57,442 nt of DNA. Source: Ferrovum sp. Lineage in GTDB: Bacteria > Pseudomonadota > Gammaproteobacteria > Burkholderiales > Ferrovaceae. How positions within the stretch are numbered: the stretch's first letter is position 1; every line of letters begins with the position of its first letter. The stretch is taken from the NCBI GenBank assembly GCA_019456405.1, contig WJXM01000019.1, forward strand, positions 1-57,442. Reading direction: 5' to 3'. The notes under the pieces were generated by a model. The model was not told the origin of the DNA, did not search any database, and was given only the letters and a program-made list of their open reading frames with translations. Below, in pieces: positions 16,789 through 24,530 of the stretch. Made by a program: the position numbers and the translations under genes.

Positions 16789-18899
16789 TCCCGAACCTAT
16801 ACCAAGGCAAGCGCCTGATTCACACCTGGGATTACCTGGGCCCGGATGGTTCCCTGTTGGGGCATGTTGCCCGGTTCGAGGATTCTTCCGGAAAAACTGT
16901 GGTTCCTTTCTTCAGACCCGCTCAGGGAGGCTTCGATATAGGCGGCCCAACCGAATCCCGTCCGCTCTATGGTGGAGACTTGCTGGCGGCCAGCCCTGGG
17001 CGCGCGGTATTCATCCTTGAAGGCGAAAAATGCGCCAGCGCCATGCAGTCGCTTGGTTTCGTTGCGGTGGCTTCCCAAGGCGGGGCGATGGCGGCCGGTA
17101 AGACCGACTGGGAGCCGTTACGAGGGCGACAGGTTTTCATCCTGCCAGACAATGACGAGCCGGGCGAAAATTACGCGCGGGATGTTGCCCGGCTTCTGGG
17201 CCGTTTGAACCCAGCGCCAACCGTTCAAGTGGTGCGACTGCCTGACCTGCCCCCGGCTGGCGATGTGGTGGACTGGATTGGCAGGGATTTTCCGGACTGG
17301 GACGGGTATTCACCAGCACCGACAGCCAACGACATGAAGGAGGCTCTTGAGGCGGTCATACGAACCTCTGTCAAGCCTGTTCCTGACGACTGGTCGGACG
17401 AAGCCAAAGAAAGCGCGTGGGAAACCCCCGCAGGCATCGAGGCAGCCCCTACCCCGTCATGGCCTGATTCAGTGTTTCCGGGTGATGTTCAGAACTACGT
17501 AACAGCCTTGAGCGAATCAACAGAAACGCCCCCGGAACTGGCGGGAATGGTGGCGCTGGCGGTGCTGGCGACCGTCTGCCAAGGGCGTTATAGGGTTCGT
17601 ATCAAGCCTGATTATTTCGAACCGTTGCAACTGTGGCCAGCCTGTGTTCTCGAGCCTGGCAACCGCAAGAGCGAAATTTTCACGAAGGCGACAAGCCCGT
17701 TATCGAAATGGGAGACCTGGCAAAAGGAGCAACTGGCTTCAAAGATTGCCGAGGCCGAAAGTGAACACGCGACCATCACGGAAAGAATCAAGCATCTGAG
17801 AGCCGAGGCCAAAAAAGCCAAGGGGGAGGAGTTTGATAAACTCAAGCGGGAAATTCGTGACACGGAGCAAACCCTACCAGAGATTCCGACCTACCCTCAA
17901 CTATGGGCGGCAGACGTTACCCCCGAACACTTGGGGACTATCATGGCTGAGAACGAGCAGCGTATGGCCATTCTGAGCGATGAGGGCGGTATTTTCGACA
18001 CGATAGCCGGGCGGTATAGTGGAGGGGTCCCGAACCTTGATTTATTCTTGCAGGGACACGCTGGGAGCCCGGTCCGGGTAAATCGAGGGAGTCGCCCCCC
18101 GGTGAGTATGAATCACCCCTGCTTGACTGTGGGACTGACCCCGCAACCCGATGTTATCCGAAGCCTTTCAAATAATCCCGGCTTTCGAGGGCGCGGCCTG
18201 CTTGCAAGGTTTCTGTTCACTGTGCCGAGGTCACTCATTGGGGAACGCACGGGAGACACCCCATTCCTGCCTGTTCGTCTGAGCGAACGCTGGGAGCGCA
18301 TCGTTACCGCGATTCTGGCCAAAGCCACAGCGAATGATGACGACGGAAACAAGGTGGCCCATGTGCTGAAATTGTCTCCCGGTGCTTGGGGGGCATGGCG
18401 CAAACAGGAAAAAGTGGTAGAACTCATGCTGGCAGATGGTGGATTGCTTGCCGATATTCGAGATTGGGGCGGCAAACTGATGGGAGCCACGGCCAGAATT
18501 GCGGCAGTCTTGCACTGTGCCCGTTTTGCCGAGGTAGACCCCACACCTCTTGAAATTGGCATCGAGGACATGGAGGCAGCCTTGAGGCTTGCCAAATGCC
18601 TGACCAGTCATGCCTTGATTGTGTTCGACATGATGGGCGCAGAACCGGCCCTGGATGATGCCCGGAGGGTCCTCAAGTGGATTCAAAGGGAACAGATGCC
18701 GGAGTTTACCTTCAGGAATTGCCACTATGCCCACAAGACCCGTTTCAAGCGTGCCGAGGATCTTGAACCCGCCATGAATGTGCTTGAGGAGCGCGGGTAT
18801 ATACGGAGGCGCATGGAGAAGGTATCCCACCGACCAAGCAAAATTTACGAGGTTAACCCCCTGGCTTTCACAGAGAAGCGTCGTATTGAGCATAACTGA
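16785..18899 (+). CDS. Toprim + DUF3987 primase/helicase-like protein
   Basis: 704 residues from the ATG overlapping the preceding stop. The Toprim domain has its acidic residues at Glu79/Glu81 (LEGEKCASAM) and Asp122/Asp124 (LPDNDEPG). A linker (about 170-225) leads to a DUF3987 region: an ATP-binding-like loop EPGNRKS (about 290-296), a charged coiled coil (about 310-370) and a Walker-B-like AILSDEGG (about 425). The end (about 620-700) looks like a winged helix. It most likely primes and perhaps unwinds DNA at the element's own origin. The DUF3987 activity is inferred from its frequent link with primase domains, not proven. Confidence 0.85.
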   Translation: MIPNLYQGKRLIHTWDYLGPDGSLLGHVARFEDSSGKTVVPFFRPAQGGFDIGGPTESRPLYGGDLLAASPGRAVFILEGEKCASAMQSLGFVAVASQGGAMAAGKTDWEPLRGRQVFILPDNDEPGENYARDVARLLGRLNPAPTVQVVRLPDLPPAGDVVDWIGRDFPDWDGYSPAPTANDMKEALEAVIRTSVKPVPDDWSDEAKESAWETPAGIEAAPTPSWPDSVFPGDVQNYVTALSESTETPPELAGMVALAVLATVCQGRYRVRIKPDYFEPLQLWPACVLEPGNRKSEIFTKATSPLSKWETWQKEQLASKIAEAESEHATITERIKHLRAEAKKAKGEEFDKLKREIRDTEQTLPEIPTYPQLWAADVTPEHLGTIMAENEQRMAILSDEGGIFDTIAGRYSGGVPNLDLFLQGHAGSPVRVNRGSRPPVSMNHPCLTVGLTPQPDVIRSLSNNPGFRGRGLLARFLFTVPRSLIGERTGDTPFLPVRLSERWERIVTAILAKATANDDDGNKVAHVLKLSPGAWGAWRKQEKVVELMLADGGLLADIRDWGGKLMGATARIAAVLHCARFAEVDPTPLEIGIEDMEAALRLAKCLTSHALIVFDMMGAEPALDDARRVLKWIQREQMPEFTFRNCHYAHKTRFKRAEDLEPAMNVLEERGYIRRRMEKVSHRPSKIYEVNPLAFTEKRRIEHN

Positions 18900-18951
18900 C
18901 GGACCAGCGCCATCCTATCTCCCGCGCTACCGGGTGGTGCTGGCTTGTCAT

Positions 18952-19200
18952 TGGATATTTGGTTATCCATTCACGGACAGCCTGCCCCCTGATTGGATAT
19001 AATGTTATCCATTCAATGAGACGCACAGGTGCCCCATGTCTACCCGCTTCCATATCAGGATCACCCGAAACGGCACCACCACCAGAACCACGGTAAGCAT
19101 GGATAAAACCTTATCCGGTCTGCTGGCGGCATCGCTTGGGGAAAATGGCTTGATGGCGGATCACGGCACAGTCAGGGCATGGCTGGATAAAACTTTATCC
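18952..19200. promoter_or_regulatory. Four TGGATA-N6-TATCC dyads, helically phased
   Basis: Dyads start at 18952, 18994, 19100 and 19184. The first two are perfect (TGGATA/TATCCA) and sit before the gene; the last two (TGGATA/TATCCG) lie inside it. The spacings of 42, 106 and 84 bp are close to 4, 10 and 8 helical turns. The second dyad contains a TATAAT. The two intragenic copies both encode the peptide DKTLS, so a protein repeat could contribute there, but the upstream copies are non-coding. Confidence 0.7.
18974..19003 (+). promoter_or_regulatory. Promoter embedded in the dyads
   Basis: TATAAT (18998-19003) lies within the second dyad, and CGGACA (18974-18979), 18 bp upstream, lies between the two upstream dyads. 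A protein bound to the dyads would block this promoter. The start codon of the next gene is 33 bp downstream of the -10 box. Confidence 0.5.
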
Positions 19201-19344
19201 GAGTGGGCAGCGTTTGATCCGCTGTTGCCAGTGACCAGACAAGTTACGCACCTGGCACTGTTGCATATCGCACGGCCTGAATATGTTGACGCTCTGACGG
19301 CTTTGGATGCCCCCAGCGGCGTTATGCGTGGCGTGGGCAGGTAG
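19036..19344 (+). CDS. Small unknown protein, possible RHH-type autoregulator
   Basis: 102 residues. The N-terminal half (FHIRITRNGTTTRTTVSM then DKTLSGLLAASLG) could be a beta strand followed by helices, as in ribbon-helix-helix repressors, but the match is weak. The motif DKTLS occurs twice. The gene sits right behind a promoter covered by two dyads and contains two more copies of the dyad, an arrangement typical of an autoregulator. Function not established. Confidence 0.55.
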   Translation: MSTRFHIRITRNGTTTRTTVSMDKTLSGLLAASLGENGLMADHGTVRAWLDKTLSEWAAFDPLLPVTRQVTHLALLHIARPEYVDALTALDAPSGVMRGVGR

Positions 19345-19352
19345 AGGTAGCC

Positions 19353-19619
19353 ATGCAAGACAACGAGGCCCTAACCATTGATGGGCGGACCGGGAAGCCG
19401 GACCCTACCCCCCCGGTAATTCACCTCAAGACTGCTGATGATGTGCGCTTGGAGATGGCGAGGGTCTACCGCGACATGAGGCAGGGGAAGATTGAAACGG
19501 CAGACGGCACAAAGTTTGCCTATGTCTTGGGGCAACTGGCCAAGATGATCGAGACTGGCCAACTCGAGGCCCGTTTGGAATTGATTGAACACACCTTGAA
19601 AGTGAGGAAAATAAAATGA
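19353..19619 (+). CDS. Small unknown element protein
   Basis: 88 residues, 8 bp after the previous stop and overlapping the next start by ATGA. The first about 25 residues are proline-rich and probably disordered; the rest is helical (DVRLEMARVYRDMRQGKIETADGTK, VLGQLAKMIETGQLEARLELIEHTL), ending in a likely coiled coil. I recall similar short proteins in phage and satellite regions, but not a defined function. Confidence 0.6.
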   Translation: MQDNEALTIDGRTGKPDPTPPVIHLKTADDVRLEMARVYRDMRQGKIETADGTKFAYVLGQLAKMIETGQLEARLELIEHTLKVRKIK

Positions 19620-20128
19620 CTGATCCACTTGTGAAAATGTACGCAGGACTGACCGACCTCGAGCGCGGCAAACTGGCTTTCGGTTACTCGATCAAGAAAG
19701 ATGCCCTCGAGGTAGCGAGGATCACCAGCACCATGAGCGACCAGCATTATTTCATCGGGTTGCCCCACGACTACCGGCGCATGGTTGGGGATCTGATCCA
19801 CCTCTCCCTTTTTTATGGGGTCGAATACTGGCGGAAAGTCGCTTTTTGCTTAAGTTTGATGGGCGGGGGATCGGCCATGGCTAGAAGCCCGGACTTCACG
19901 GACGAGGAATTTATCCGGGTGACTGAATGTTTCAGAAAAGCCGAGGGGGACTTGCTGGCCCTTGAGCAGGCGTTTGACGAGGTATGCGCGGGTCATGGCC
20001 TGGACAGTGCCCTGATGCGAGATATGGCGGGTGAACGGTTTTATGTGATGAGCGAAGAGGCCACCCCATGCGCGGTTTCTCTTGCAGGGTACCGCGAGGC
20101 ATTCGCCAACCTACTCGAAAGCGTTTGA
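19616..20128 (+). CDS. Unknown element protein, 170 residues
   Basis: Overlaps the previous gene by ATGA and ends the rightward gene set. It is a soluble protein without signal peptide; a moderately hydrophobic stretch (DLIHLSLFYGVEYWRKVAFCLSLMGGG) is too polar for a membrane span. No motif recognised. As the last gene of the element it may be cargo (for example defence or superinfection control) or a maturation factor; nothing in the sequence decides. Confidence 0.6.
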   Translation: MTDPLVKMYAGLTDLERGKLAFGYSIKKDALEVARITSTMSDQHYFIGLPHDYRRMVGDLIHLSLFYGVEYWRKVAFCLSLMGGGSAMARSPDFTDEEFIRVTECFRKAEGDLLALEQAFDEVCAGHGLDSALMRDMAGERFYVMSEEATPCAVSLAGYREAFANLLESV

Positions 20129-20320
20129 TTGCTTCGCTCGATCTTTAGAGGTGACCAAACCCGCCACGTGGCGGAATAGGGGGTTTCCCTTACTTTGTGC
20201 TTGCGCCCAATCTTGTGCGCTTGCCACAATTGCGGCTTGCTGCCCTGGCGTCAGATGCCTCCGGTGAAGGTTGGCAAGTCGCCCGTGAGTATCCGAATTT
20301 CGCAACACATTATTAACCAC
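20111..20320 (-). pseudogene. Possible ParB-like gene remnant
   Basis: A 69-residue leftward frame, NLHRRHLTPGQQAAIVASAQDW, resembles the segment after the nuclease-like N-terminal domain of plasmid-type ParB proteins. It has neither the N-terminal domain nor the DNA-binding part, and runs 18 bp into the preceding gene. If real, it is a remnant of an older partition gene. Weak evidence. Confidence 0.3.
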
Positions 20321-20443
20321 AAATCTCTAGCGAAAACAATAGCATACGCTGAAACAACTTTTGACAATCTGGACGTTTCGCAACAGATTTCCGACCAGTC
20401 ACGATAATGGATCGTCGGGATCATCCTGAGCAACAGACTATGA

Positions 20444-20465
20444 CCCCCTTCTGTGGCTTTTGTGG
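20444..20465 (+). repeat. Candidate integrase arm site, right copy 1
   Basis: A 22-bp sequence ending in TGTGGCTTTTGTGG, preceded by CCCCCTTC, identical to 20584-20605. It is inverted relative to the left-end copy at 13439-13452. Confidence 0.5.
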
Positions 20466-20473
20466 TCACTATT

Positions 20474-20495
20474 CAAGTGCCCCTCGGGGTACTTG
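20474..20495 (+). terminator. Hairpin, possible terminator of the element operon
   Basis: CAAGTGCCCC and GGGGTACTTG pair with one G-T wobble across a TC loop. It is followed by ATCGGATTTTATG, a weak T tract. It lies about 350 bp after the last gene. Confidence 0.4.
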
Positions 20496-20583
20496 ATCGG
20501 ATTTTATGGGGCCAGCACGTTAAAACGCCCAGCACCCTGAATGCTATTTCGTCACAGTGACAAAATTCAGAGGGAGCCGAGCC

Positions 20584-20605
20584 CCCCCTTCTGTGGCTTT
20601 TGTGG
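20584..20605 (+). repeat. Candidate integrase arm site, right copy 2
   Basis: Identical over 22 bp to 20444-20465, 140 bp downstream in the same direction. A TATAAAAT box follows at 20620. Confidence 0.5.
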
Positions 20606-20932
20606 CGGTTTTCCTATGGTATAAAATACAAAAAACCACCCCAAACAACAACGGAGAGAGAAAATCCGTTTCAATCCCTTTCAATTCAAAATGATAAATA
20701 CAACTTCGGACGGATCAATCATAAGGTCCAATAACTGACGGGCGATTCAAGCCAGTGAACTGTCCCACAACGCAATCTCATGGGGCAACTGTCCCAAGGG
20801 GCGCTAGTGGGGCGATCAGGGAAAAAACATGGGGATAAATGACAATAAGTGATAATCAAGTGAAAATACCAACCGCTTGATTCAATTGTTCTTGAATGTT
20901 GGGAAGTGTTGTAAGTTATTGATTACAAAGGT

Positions 20933-20977
20933 CTCATAATCCGTTGGTGCTCGGTTCGACTCCGAGGAGGCCCACCA
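20933..20977 (+). repeat. attR: duplicated tRNA 3' half
   Basis: Exact 45-bp copy of 13148-13192. It lacks the 5' half of the tRNA, so it is not a second tRNA gene. Confidence 0.92.
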
Positions 20978-20988
20978 ACAGTTAACAG

Positions 20989-21010
20989 CCCTCGCCCTCA
21001 GGCGAGGGAT
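20989..21010 (+). terminator. Original host terminator of the rpoD-tRNA transcript
   Basis: CCCTCGCC and GGCGAGGG form a perfect 8-bp stem with a CTCA loop, followed by ATTTAT. It lies 12 bp after attR, where it would stand 12 bp after the tRNA in an uninterrupted chromosome. Confidence 0.75.
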
Positions 21011-21040
21011 TTATCGAGGATTATGTGTTCCTTCGATGAC

Positions 21041-21667
21041 TCACTGAGCGCGGTTCAGATCATGCAAATGCGCGACATCATTGAGCCGAAGCACCCTCAT
21101 TTGCATATCACCATCAAAAGTCAGCAGGTTGATACAACAGGGCTCTTGCTGGATTCGCCAGTAGGCAGACAGGGGCAGATCGAGGGCCTGCATCAAAATG
21201 ACCCGATTGACGCTGTCATGGGCCACCAGTACCACCGTCCGGCCCCTATGCCGGGCAAACAAGGCACGCAAAGCATCTGTGGTGCGCAAGGCGACGGCTT
21301 GTAATGACTCGCCCTCCGGAAATTGCATCCATTGGGGAGAACGCTGCCAACGTTCCGACTCCTCAGGAAATTCTGCCTCCACCTCCGCATGGGTTTTCCA
21401 CTGCCATTGACCATAGTCGAAGTCGTCGAACCCCTCCTGTACTTGAGTCAGAACCCCACATTCCTGTGCAACCTCTGACCCTGTGGCTTGACAGCGTTTT
21501 CGGGGACTCGTAACGACCACATCCGGTTGAAATTGCCTAGCCACCGCTTTGGCCAGGGCAGCGGCCTGTTGCCGTCCAACAGCGGTCAACTCCAACTCCA
21601 TGCGTCCTCTAAAACGCGGAGGATCGATGCCTTCAACCTGACCATGGCGGGTAAGAATAATTTGCAT
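21041..21667 (-). CDS. Histidine phosphatase family protein (possible CobC)
   Basis: 208 residues. It starts IILTRHGQVEG, with the phosphohistidine RHG motif, then RGRMELELTAVGRQQA (the family has LT..G..QA), SPRKRCQATG, and LVAHDSVNRVILMQAL with the second catalytic histidine. The family includes phosphoglycerate mutases and CobC, which removes phosphate from alpha-ribazole-5-phosphate in B12 assembly. A B12 operon lies 5 kb away, but not next door, so CobC is only a possibility. RBS GGGAG is well placed. It is 56 bp from the transaldolase gene on the same strand. Confidence 0.87.
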   Translation of the reverse strand: MQIILTRHGQVEGIDPPRFRGRMELELTAVGRQQAAALAKAVARQFQPDVVVTSPRKRCQATGSEVAQECGVLTQVQEGFDDFDYGQWQWKTHAEVEAEFPEESERWQRSPQWMQFPEGESLQAVALRTTDALRALFARHRGRTVVLVAHDSVNRVILMQALDLPLSAYWRIQQEPCCINLLTFDGDMQMRVLRLNDVAHLHDLNRAQ

Positions 21668-21723
21668 CTCTCATCTCCCTCCGATGTCCTCGGAATCCTC
21701 GTTACCTGCACAAATTCTAAAAT

Positions 21724-22677
21724 TTACAGTCGGTTGGCCAACAATTTTTCCAACTTTATCTGGTCCACCGTAAACCCGCGAATGCCTTCCGCCAGTTTTT
21801 CCGTGGCCATGGCGTCCTCATTCATTTCCCACCTGAATTCGGCTTCCGTCATCGAAGGGGGACGGGGCTTGATTTCTCCCACAGGCTTCAAGCGACGCAC
21901 CAGCACACTCCGTGTGTTCTTCAGCTCTTCCAGAAAATTGGGACCGATCGTCAGTCGGTCACATCCAGCCAGTTCCAGAATCTCGCCGACGTTTCTGAAA
22001 GAAGCCCCCATGACTGTGGTGGGATAACCGTGCTCCTTGAAGTATTGATAAATTTTCTGAACAGACAGTACCCCGGGGTCTTTCTCTGGCGTAAAAACAT
22101 CGCCCTTGGCCTTGTACCAATCCATGATGCGTCCCACAAAGGGCGAGACCAGCGTCACACCCGCCTCAGCAGCCGCACGTGCCTGAGAAAAACCAAACAT
22201 CAAGGTCAGATTGCAATGAATGCCCTCGTGCTCAAGAATTTCTCCCGCCTTGATTCCTTCCCAAGTTGAAGCGATCTTGATCAGAACCCGCTCATTGCCG
22301 ATCCCTGCCTCGTGGTACAGGCGGATCAGTTTTCTTGCCCGCGCCAGCGTGGCTTGCGTATCAAACGAAAGACGCGCGTCCACTTCTGTTGAGACACGTC
22401 CTGGCACAATTTTGAGAACTTCCAGACCGACATCTACGGCCAACTTGTCCGTGGCGTCATGAATCTGCTGTTCTGCCTGGTTGCCCTGCGACTTTGCCCA
22501 AACGATCGCATCATCGATCAGCGGACCGTATTCAGGCAATGCGACCGCTTTCAACAAAAGGGAAGGGTTCGTCGTCGCATCTTCCGGGTGGTGATGCCGA
22601 ATCGCTTCGATGTCACCGGTATCGGCAACAATGGCCGTCATGGACTTCAACTGATCGAGCAGTGTTTCTACAGTCAT
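21724..22677 (-). CDS. tal: Transaldolase (TalB type)
   Basis: 317 residues from ATG at 22677 (GGAG 7 bp upstream). The conserved [10 protein letters not shown], the Schiff-base lysine in [20 protein letters not shown] and [12 protein letters not shown] are present. It moves a dihydroxyacetone unit from sedoheptulose-7-phosphate to glyceraldehyde-3-phosphate in the pentose phosphate pathway, in the cytoplasm. Length and motifs fit the long TalA/TalB class. It may be co-transcribed with the downstream histidine phosphatase. Confidence 0.95.
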   Translation of the reverse strand: MTVETLLDQLKSMTAIVADTGDIEAIRHHHPEDATTNPSLLLKAVALPEYGPLIDDAIVWAKSQGNQAEQQIHDATDKLAVDVGLEVLKIVPGRVSTEVDARLSFDTQATLARARKLIRLYHEAGIGNERVLIKIASTWEGIKAGEILEHEGIHCNLTLMFGFSQARAAAEAGVTLVSPFVGRIMDWYKAKGDVFTPEKDPGVLSVQKIYQYFKEHGYPTTVMGASFRNVGEILELAGCDRLTIGPNFLEELKNTRSVLVRRLKPVGEIKPRPPSMTEAEFRWEMNEDAMATEKLAEGIRGFTVDQIKLEKLLANRL

Positions 22678-22758
22678 CAAGAAACTCCTGATTTATGAAT
22701 GAGGGTGAATCGTTGGAAGAGCAGGGAACTGTTCTGTTCTCCGCATCTCCTCTACCGT

Positions 22759-23115
22759 TCACTGATTGTCTAAACGATGATAAGTCATGCTGACCAAACC
22801 CGCATCAAATTGTAGGGTATCCTTATTCAAGACTTTGTACCAAACTGTTTCGGTCTCATTGCCTTTTTTGACGGAGACCCCGACTTTTTCCTGACCGTTC
22901 CCCTCTTTTTCAATTTGGTAGTCACTCACCTTTTCCTCTCGGCTCTCATCGACACCAAAAGCAGTAGATGTCGTGATTACAGAGTCTCGCTTGAATTCCA
23001 CCATACTGGAAGCGCCAAGAATGGCCTCTGATTTCCACTTTCCAAGGAGCGGGTTGCTTTTCTCGCAGGAAGCCAGGACCAGTGCCAGCACCACATACAG
23101 AATCATTTTTTTCAC
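22759..23115 (-). CDS. Small lipoprotein
   Basis: 118 residues from a GTG at 23115, chosen because GGAG lies 5 bp upstream and the start gives MKKMILYVVLALVLASC, a signal with a lipobox (LASC, Cys17). The mature protein begins EKSNPLLGKW and contains strands typical of a small lipocalin-like or beta-barrel fold (LLGKWKSEAI, VEFKRDSVI, VWYKVLNKDTLQF). It is probably anchored in the outer membrane. It is the last of three leftward genes for envelope proteins. Function unknown. Confidence 0.8.
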   Translation of the reverse strand: MKKMILYVVLALVLASCEKSNPLLGKWKSEAILGASSMVEFKRDSVITTSTAFGVDESREEKVSDYQIEKEGNGQEKVGVSVKKGNETETVWYKVLNKDTLQFDAGLVSMTYHRLDNQ

Positions 23116-23141
23116 AAAAGCTCCATTCCCGAAATTCTCCT

Positions 23142-23549
23142 TTATGAAAACCAACGCAGAAATGCGGCGGCCGTCAACGCCAGACAGGCCAACACAGTAG
23201 AACCCGTCCAAATCGCCATCCGACGAGAGGCCGACCAGGAGGTCCCCCAGCGCAGGAAAGCAGCCATCAGTCCCACTCCCCCACACACACAGGAAATCTT
23301 GATCATGAGCGCACCCAGAGCGATCCCATGGATGTCTGGAAGCCGATGATCGGAACGATACGTTACCCAGCCAAAAGTGGCTCCCGTCAACCCTTGCGCC
23401 AGCCATGCCAGCATGACAAATAGCGCAAGCGTTCGGGGAGTCTGGTGACGCAGGGCAACCTGGAATCCGTAGCCACTCAATCCAACGACCAGCAAGGCTC
23501 CAAAATTATGAAATACTTGAATGAGGGCATATTCGAGCAGGGTGCCCAT
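23142..23549 (-). CDS. Four-span membrane protein, CopD-like
   Basis: 135 residues with four hydrophobic spans (about 10-30, 42-62, 78-100, 112-132). HxFGALLVVGLSGY and DHRLPDIHGIALGALMIKI carry histidines in or next to the membrane, as in copper-transport CopD-type proteins. The length is about half of a CopD, so this is a partial likeness. The neighbours are an exported Ig-like protein and a lipoprotein, which would fit a small metal-handling group. Function inferred, not shown. Confidence 0.7.
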   Translation of the reverse strand: MGTLLEYALIQVFHNFGALLVVGLSGYGFQVALRHQTPRTLALFVMLAWLAQGLTGATFGWVTYRSDHRLPDIHGIALGALMIKISCVCGGVGLMAAFLRWGTSWSASRRMAIWTGSTVLACLALTAAAFLRWFS

Positions 23550-23558
23550 GCATCATTC

Positions 23559-23921
23559 TCATTTCACAGTAAAGGAAACGCTGCTCTCTACCCCAGTCAA
23601 ACTGTGACTCGCGGTGGCTTCCTTGATTGTGACCCGGTGTGTCCCTGGTCCCAGATCAGGCAACTGTTCGGAACAAGGACAATGGCTCATTTGGTGGCTG
23701 ATGATGGGCTCATCCTGTTGGTCCACATAGACATGCAAGTGATTTCCATTGGGACTGGGATGCACCTGATACTTCACCACATGGGCCCCCGCCGTCCAGA
23801 TTTCCCCTTCCTTGGGTGACAATATTTCAATACTTGCGCCACCTGCGGCATAGGACCCCAACGGCAAAGCGCAGAGTGCCGCAAGCAACATGCCATATAT
23901 CCCTTTTCCTGTTCTATTCAT
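23559..23921 (-). CDS. Exported Ig-like/cupredoxin-like protein
   Basis: 120 residues from ATG at 23921, 6 bp after GGAG (an ATG at 23927 touches the GGAG). A Sec signal (GIYGMLLAALCALPLGSYA-AG) is followed by IEILSPKEGEIWTAGAHVVKYQVHP and GNHLHVYVDQQDEPII. The NHLHVYVD pattern occurs in periplasmic domains that bind or sense small ligands. The pair CPC in SHCPCSEQ could bind metal together with the histidines. It is the first gene of the three-gene envelope group. Function not recognised. Confidence 0.75.
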   Translation of the reverse strand: MNRTGKGIYGMLLAALCALPLGSYAAGGASIEILSPKEGEIWTAGAHVVKYQVHPSPNGNHLHVYVDQQDEPIISHQMSHCPCSEQLPDLGPGTHRVTIKEATASHSLTGVESSVSFTVK

Positions 23922-24043
23922 GATCATCTCCTGTGGGTGGTTATATATCCTTACGTTTACGACTTCACCTACCCGGACAAGTGGAACTCAAAGCGCGCCC
24001 ACTTGTCAAGACCAATGATACACAAGAAAACAAGGTTTCTCCC

Positions 24044-24346
24044 ATGCGCCCTGATGTTGACATCGAACTGTATATTGCCATGCTGAGCGGAAGCGTCATT
24101 TCCCTTTTTCTCATCGTGGGTCAAGTGGCGGCCCTGCGTTCCCGTGTGGCCGCAATTCGTGGGCGCTGGGCAAAATTCCGTCAGAATAGAAATCGGTTTC
24201 GACTAGTTCTGGAAATTCTCGGGGTCAGCAGTTTTTTCCTGGTGCAACCCTTCCTGATCGGTTATCTGATCGTTCTCTCCCTGGATGGATTTACGCCCGT
24301 TTTTTCCACCCATCTGATTGAAGAATTTCGTCAAATTTTCAAGTGA
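24044..24346 (+). CDS. Small two-span membrane protein
   Basis: 100 residues from ATG at 24044; the frame extends left, but that start has the better placed AAGG. Two hydrophobic spans (about 8-28 and 62-87) flank a very basic stretch (RSRVAAIRGRWAKFRQNRNRFR), which should lie in the cytoplasm. No family recognised. The next 184 bp to the HD-GYP gene hold no gene. Confidence 0.55.
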   Translation: MRPDVDIELYIAMLSGSVISLFLIVGQVAALRSRVAAIRGRWAKFRQNRNRFRLVLEILGVSSFFLVQPFLIGYLIVLSLDGFTPVFSTHLIEEFRQIFK

Positions 24347-24530
24347 CCCTTCCCCAGGTTACCTCATCGGACCTATTCCAGCCCCCCCTCTTCCACTGAC
24401 TGCTTTCCTCTCCTAAAATCCTGTACCATAGAGGAAATTTCAGGCGCGCCCTCAACCGGAGCGGAAATGGCTTGTTACGCAATCACACTAATAAAAAATC
24501 ACGGCATTACACGGGTTTTGTCAAACTCTC

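Larger units (their letters stand above)
20129..20932. other. Non-coding right end of the element
   Basis: About 800 bp with no convincing intact gene. It holds the possible ParB remnant, a hairpin at 20474-20495, a dyad GTCAC-A-GTGAC (20551-20561), two copies of a 22-bp motif containing TGTGGCTTTTGTGG, and two direct copies of AACTGTCCCA (20758-20767 and 20787-20796). It becomes AT-rich toward attR. It probably contains integrase arm sites. Confidence 0.5.

Noticed and set aside
19096-19201. Intragenic dyads explained purely as a repeated peptide (DKTLS)
   Set aside because: The same dyad occurs twice in non-coding DNA just upstream at matching spacing, so a DNA-level role is more likely, though a protein repeat may contribute.
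20933-20977. A second CAU tRNA gene
   Set aside because: Only the 3' half from the anticodon loop onward is present; the 5' acceptor, D arm and left anticodon stem are missing. It is the att duplication.
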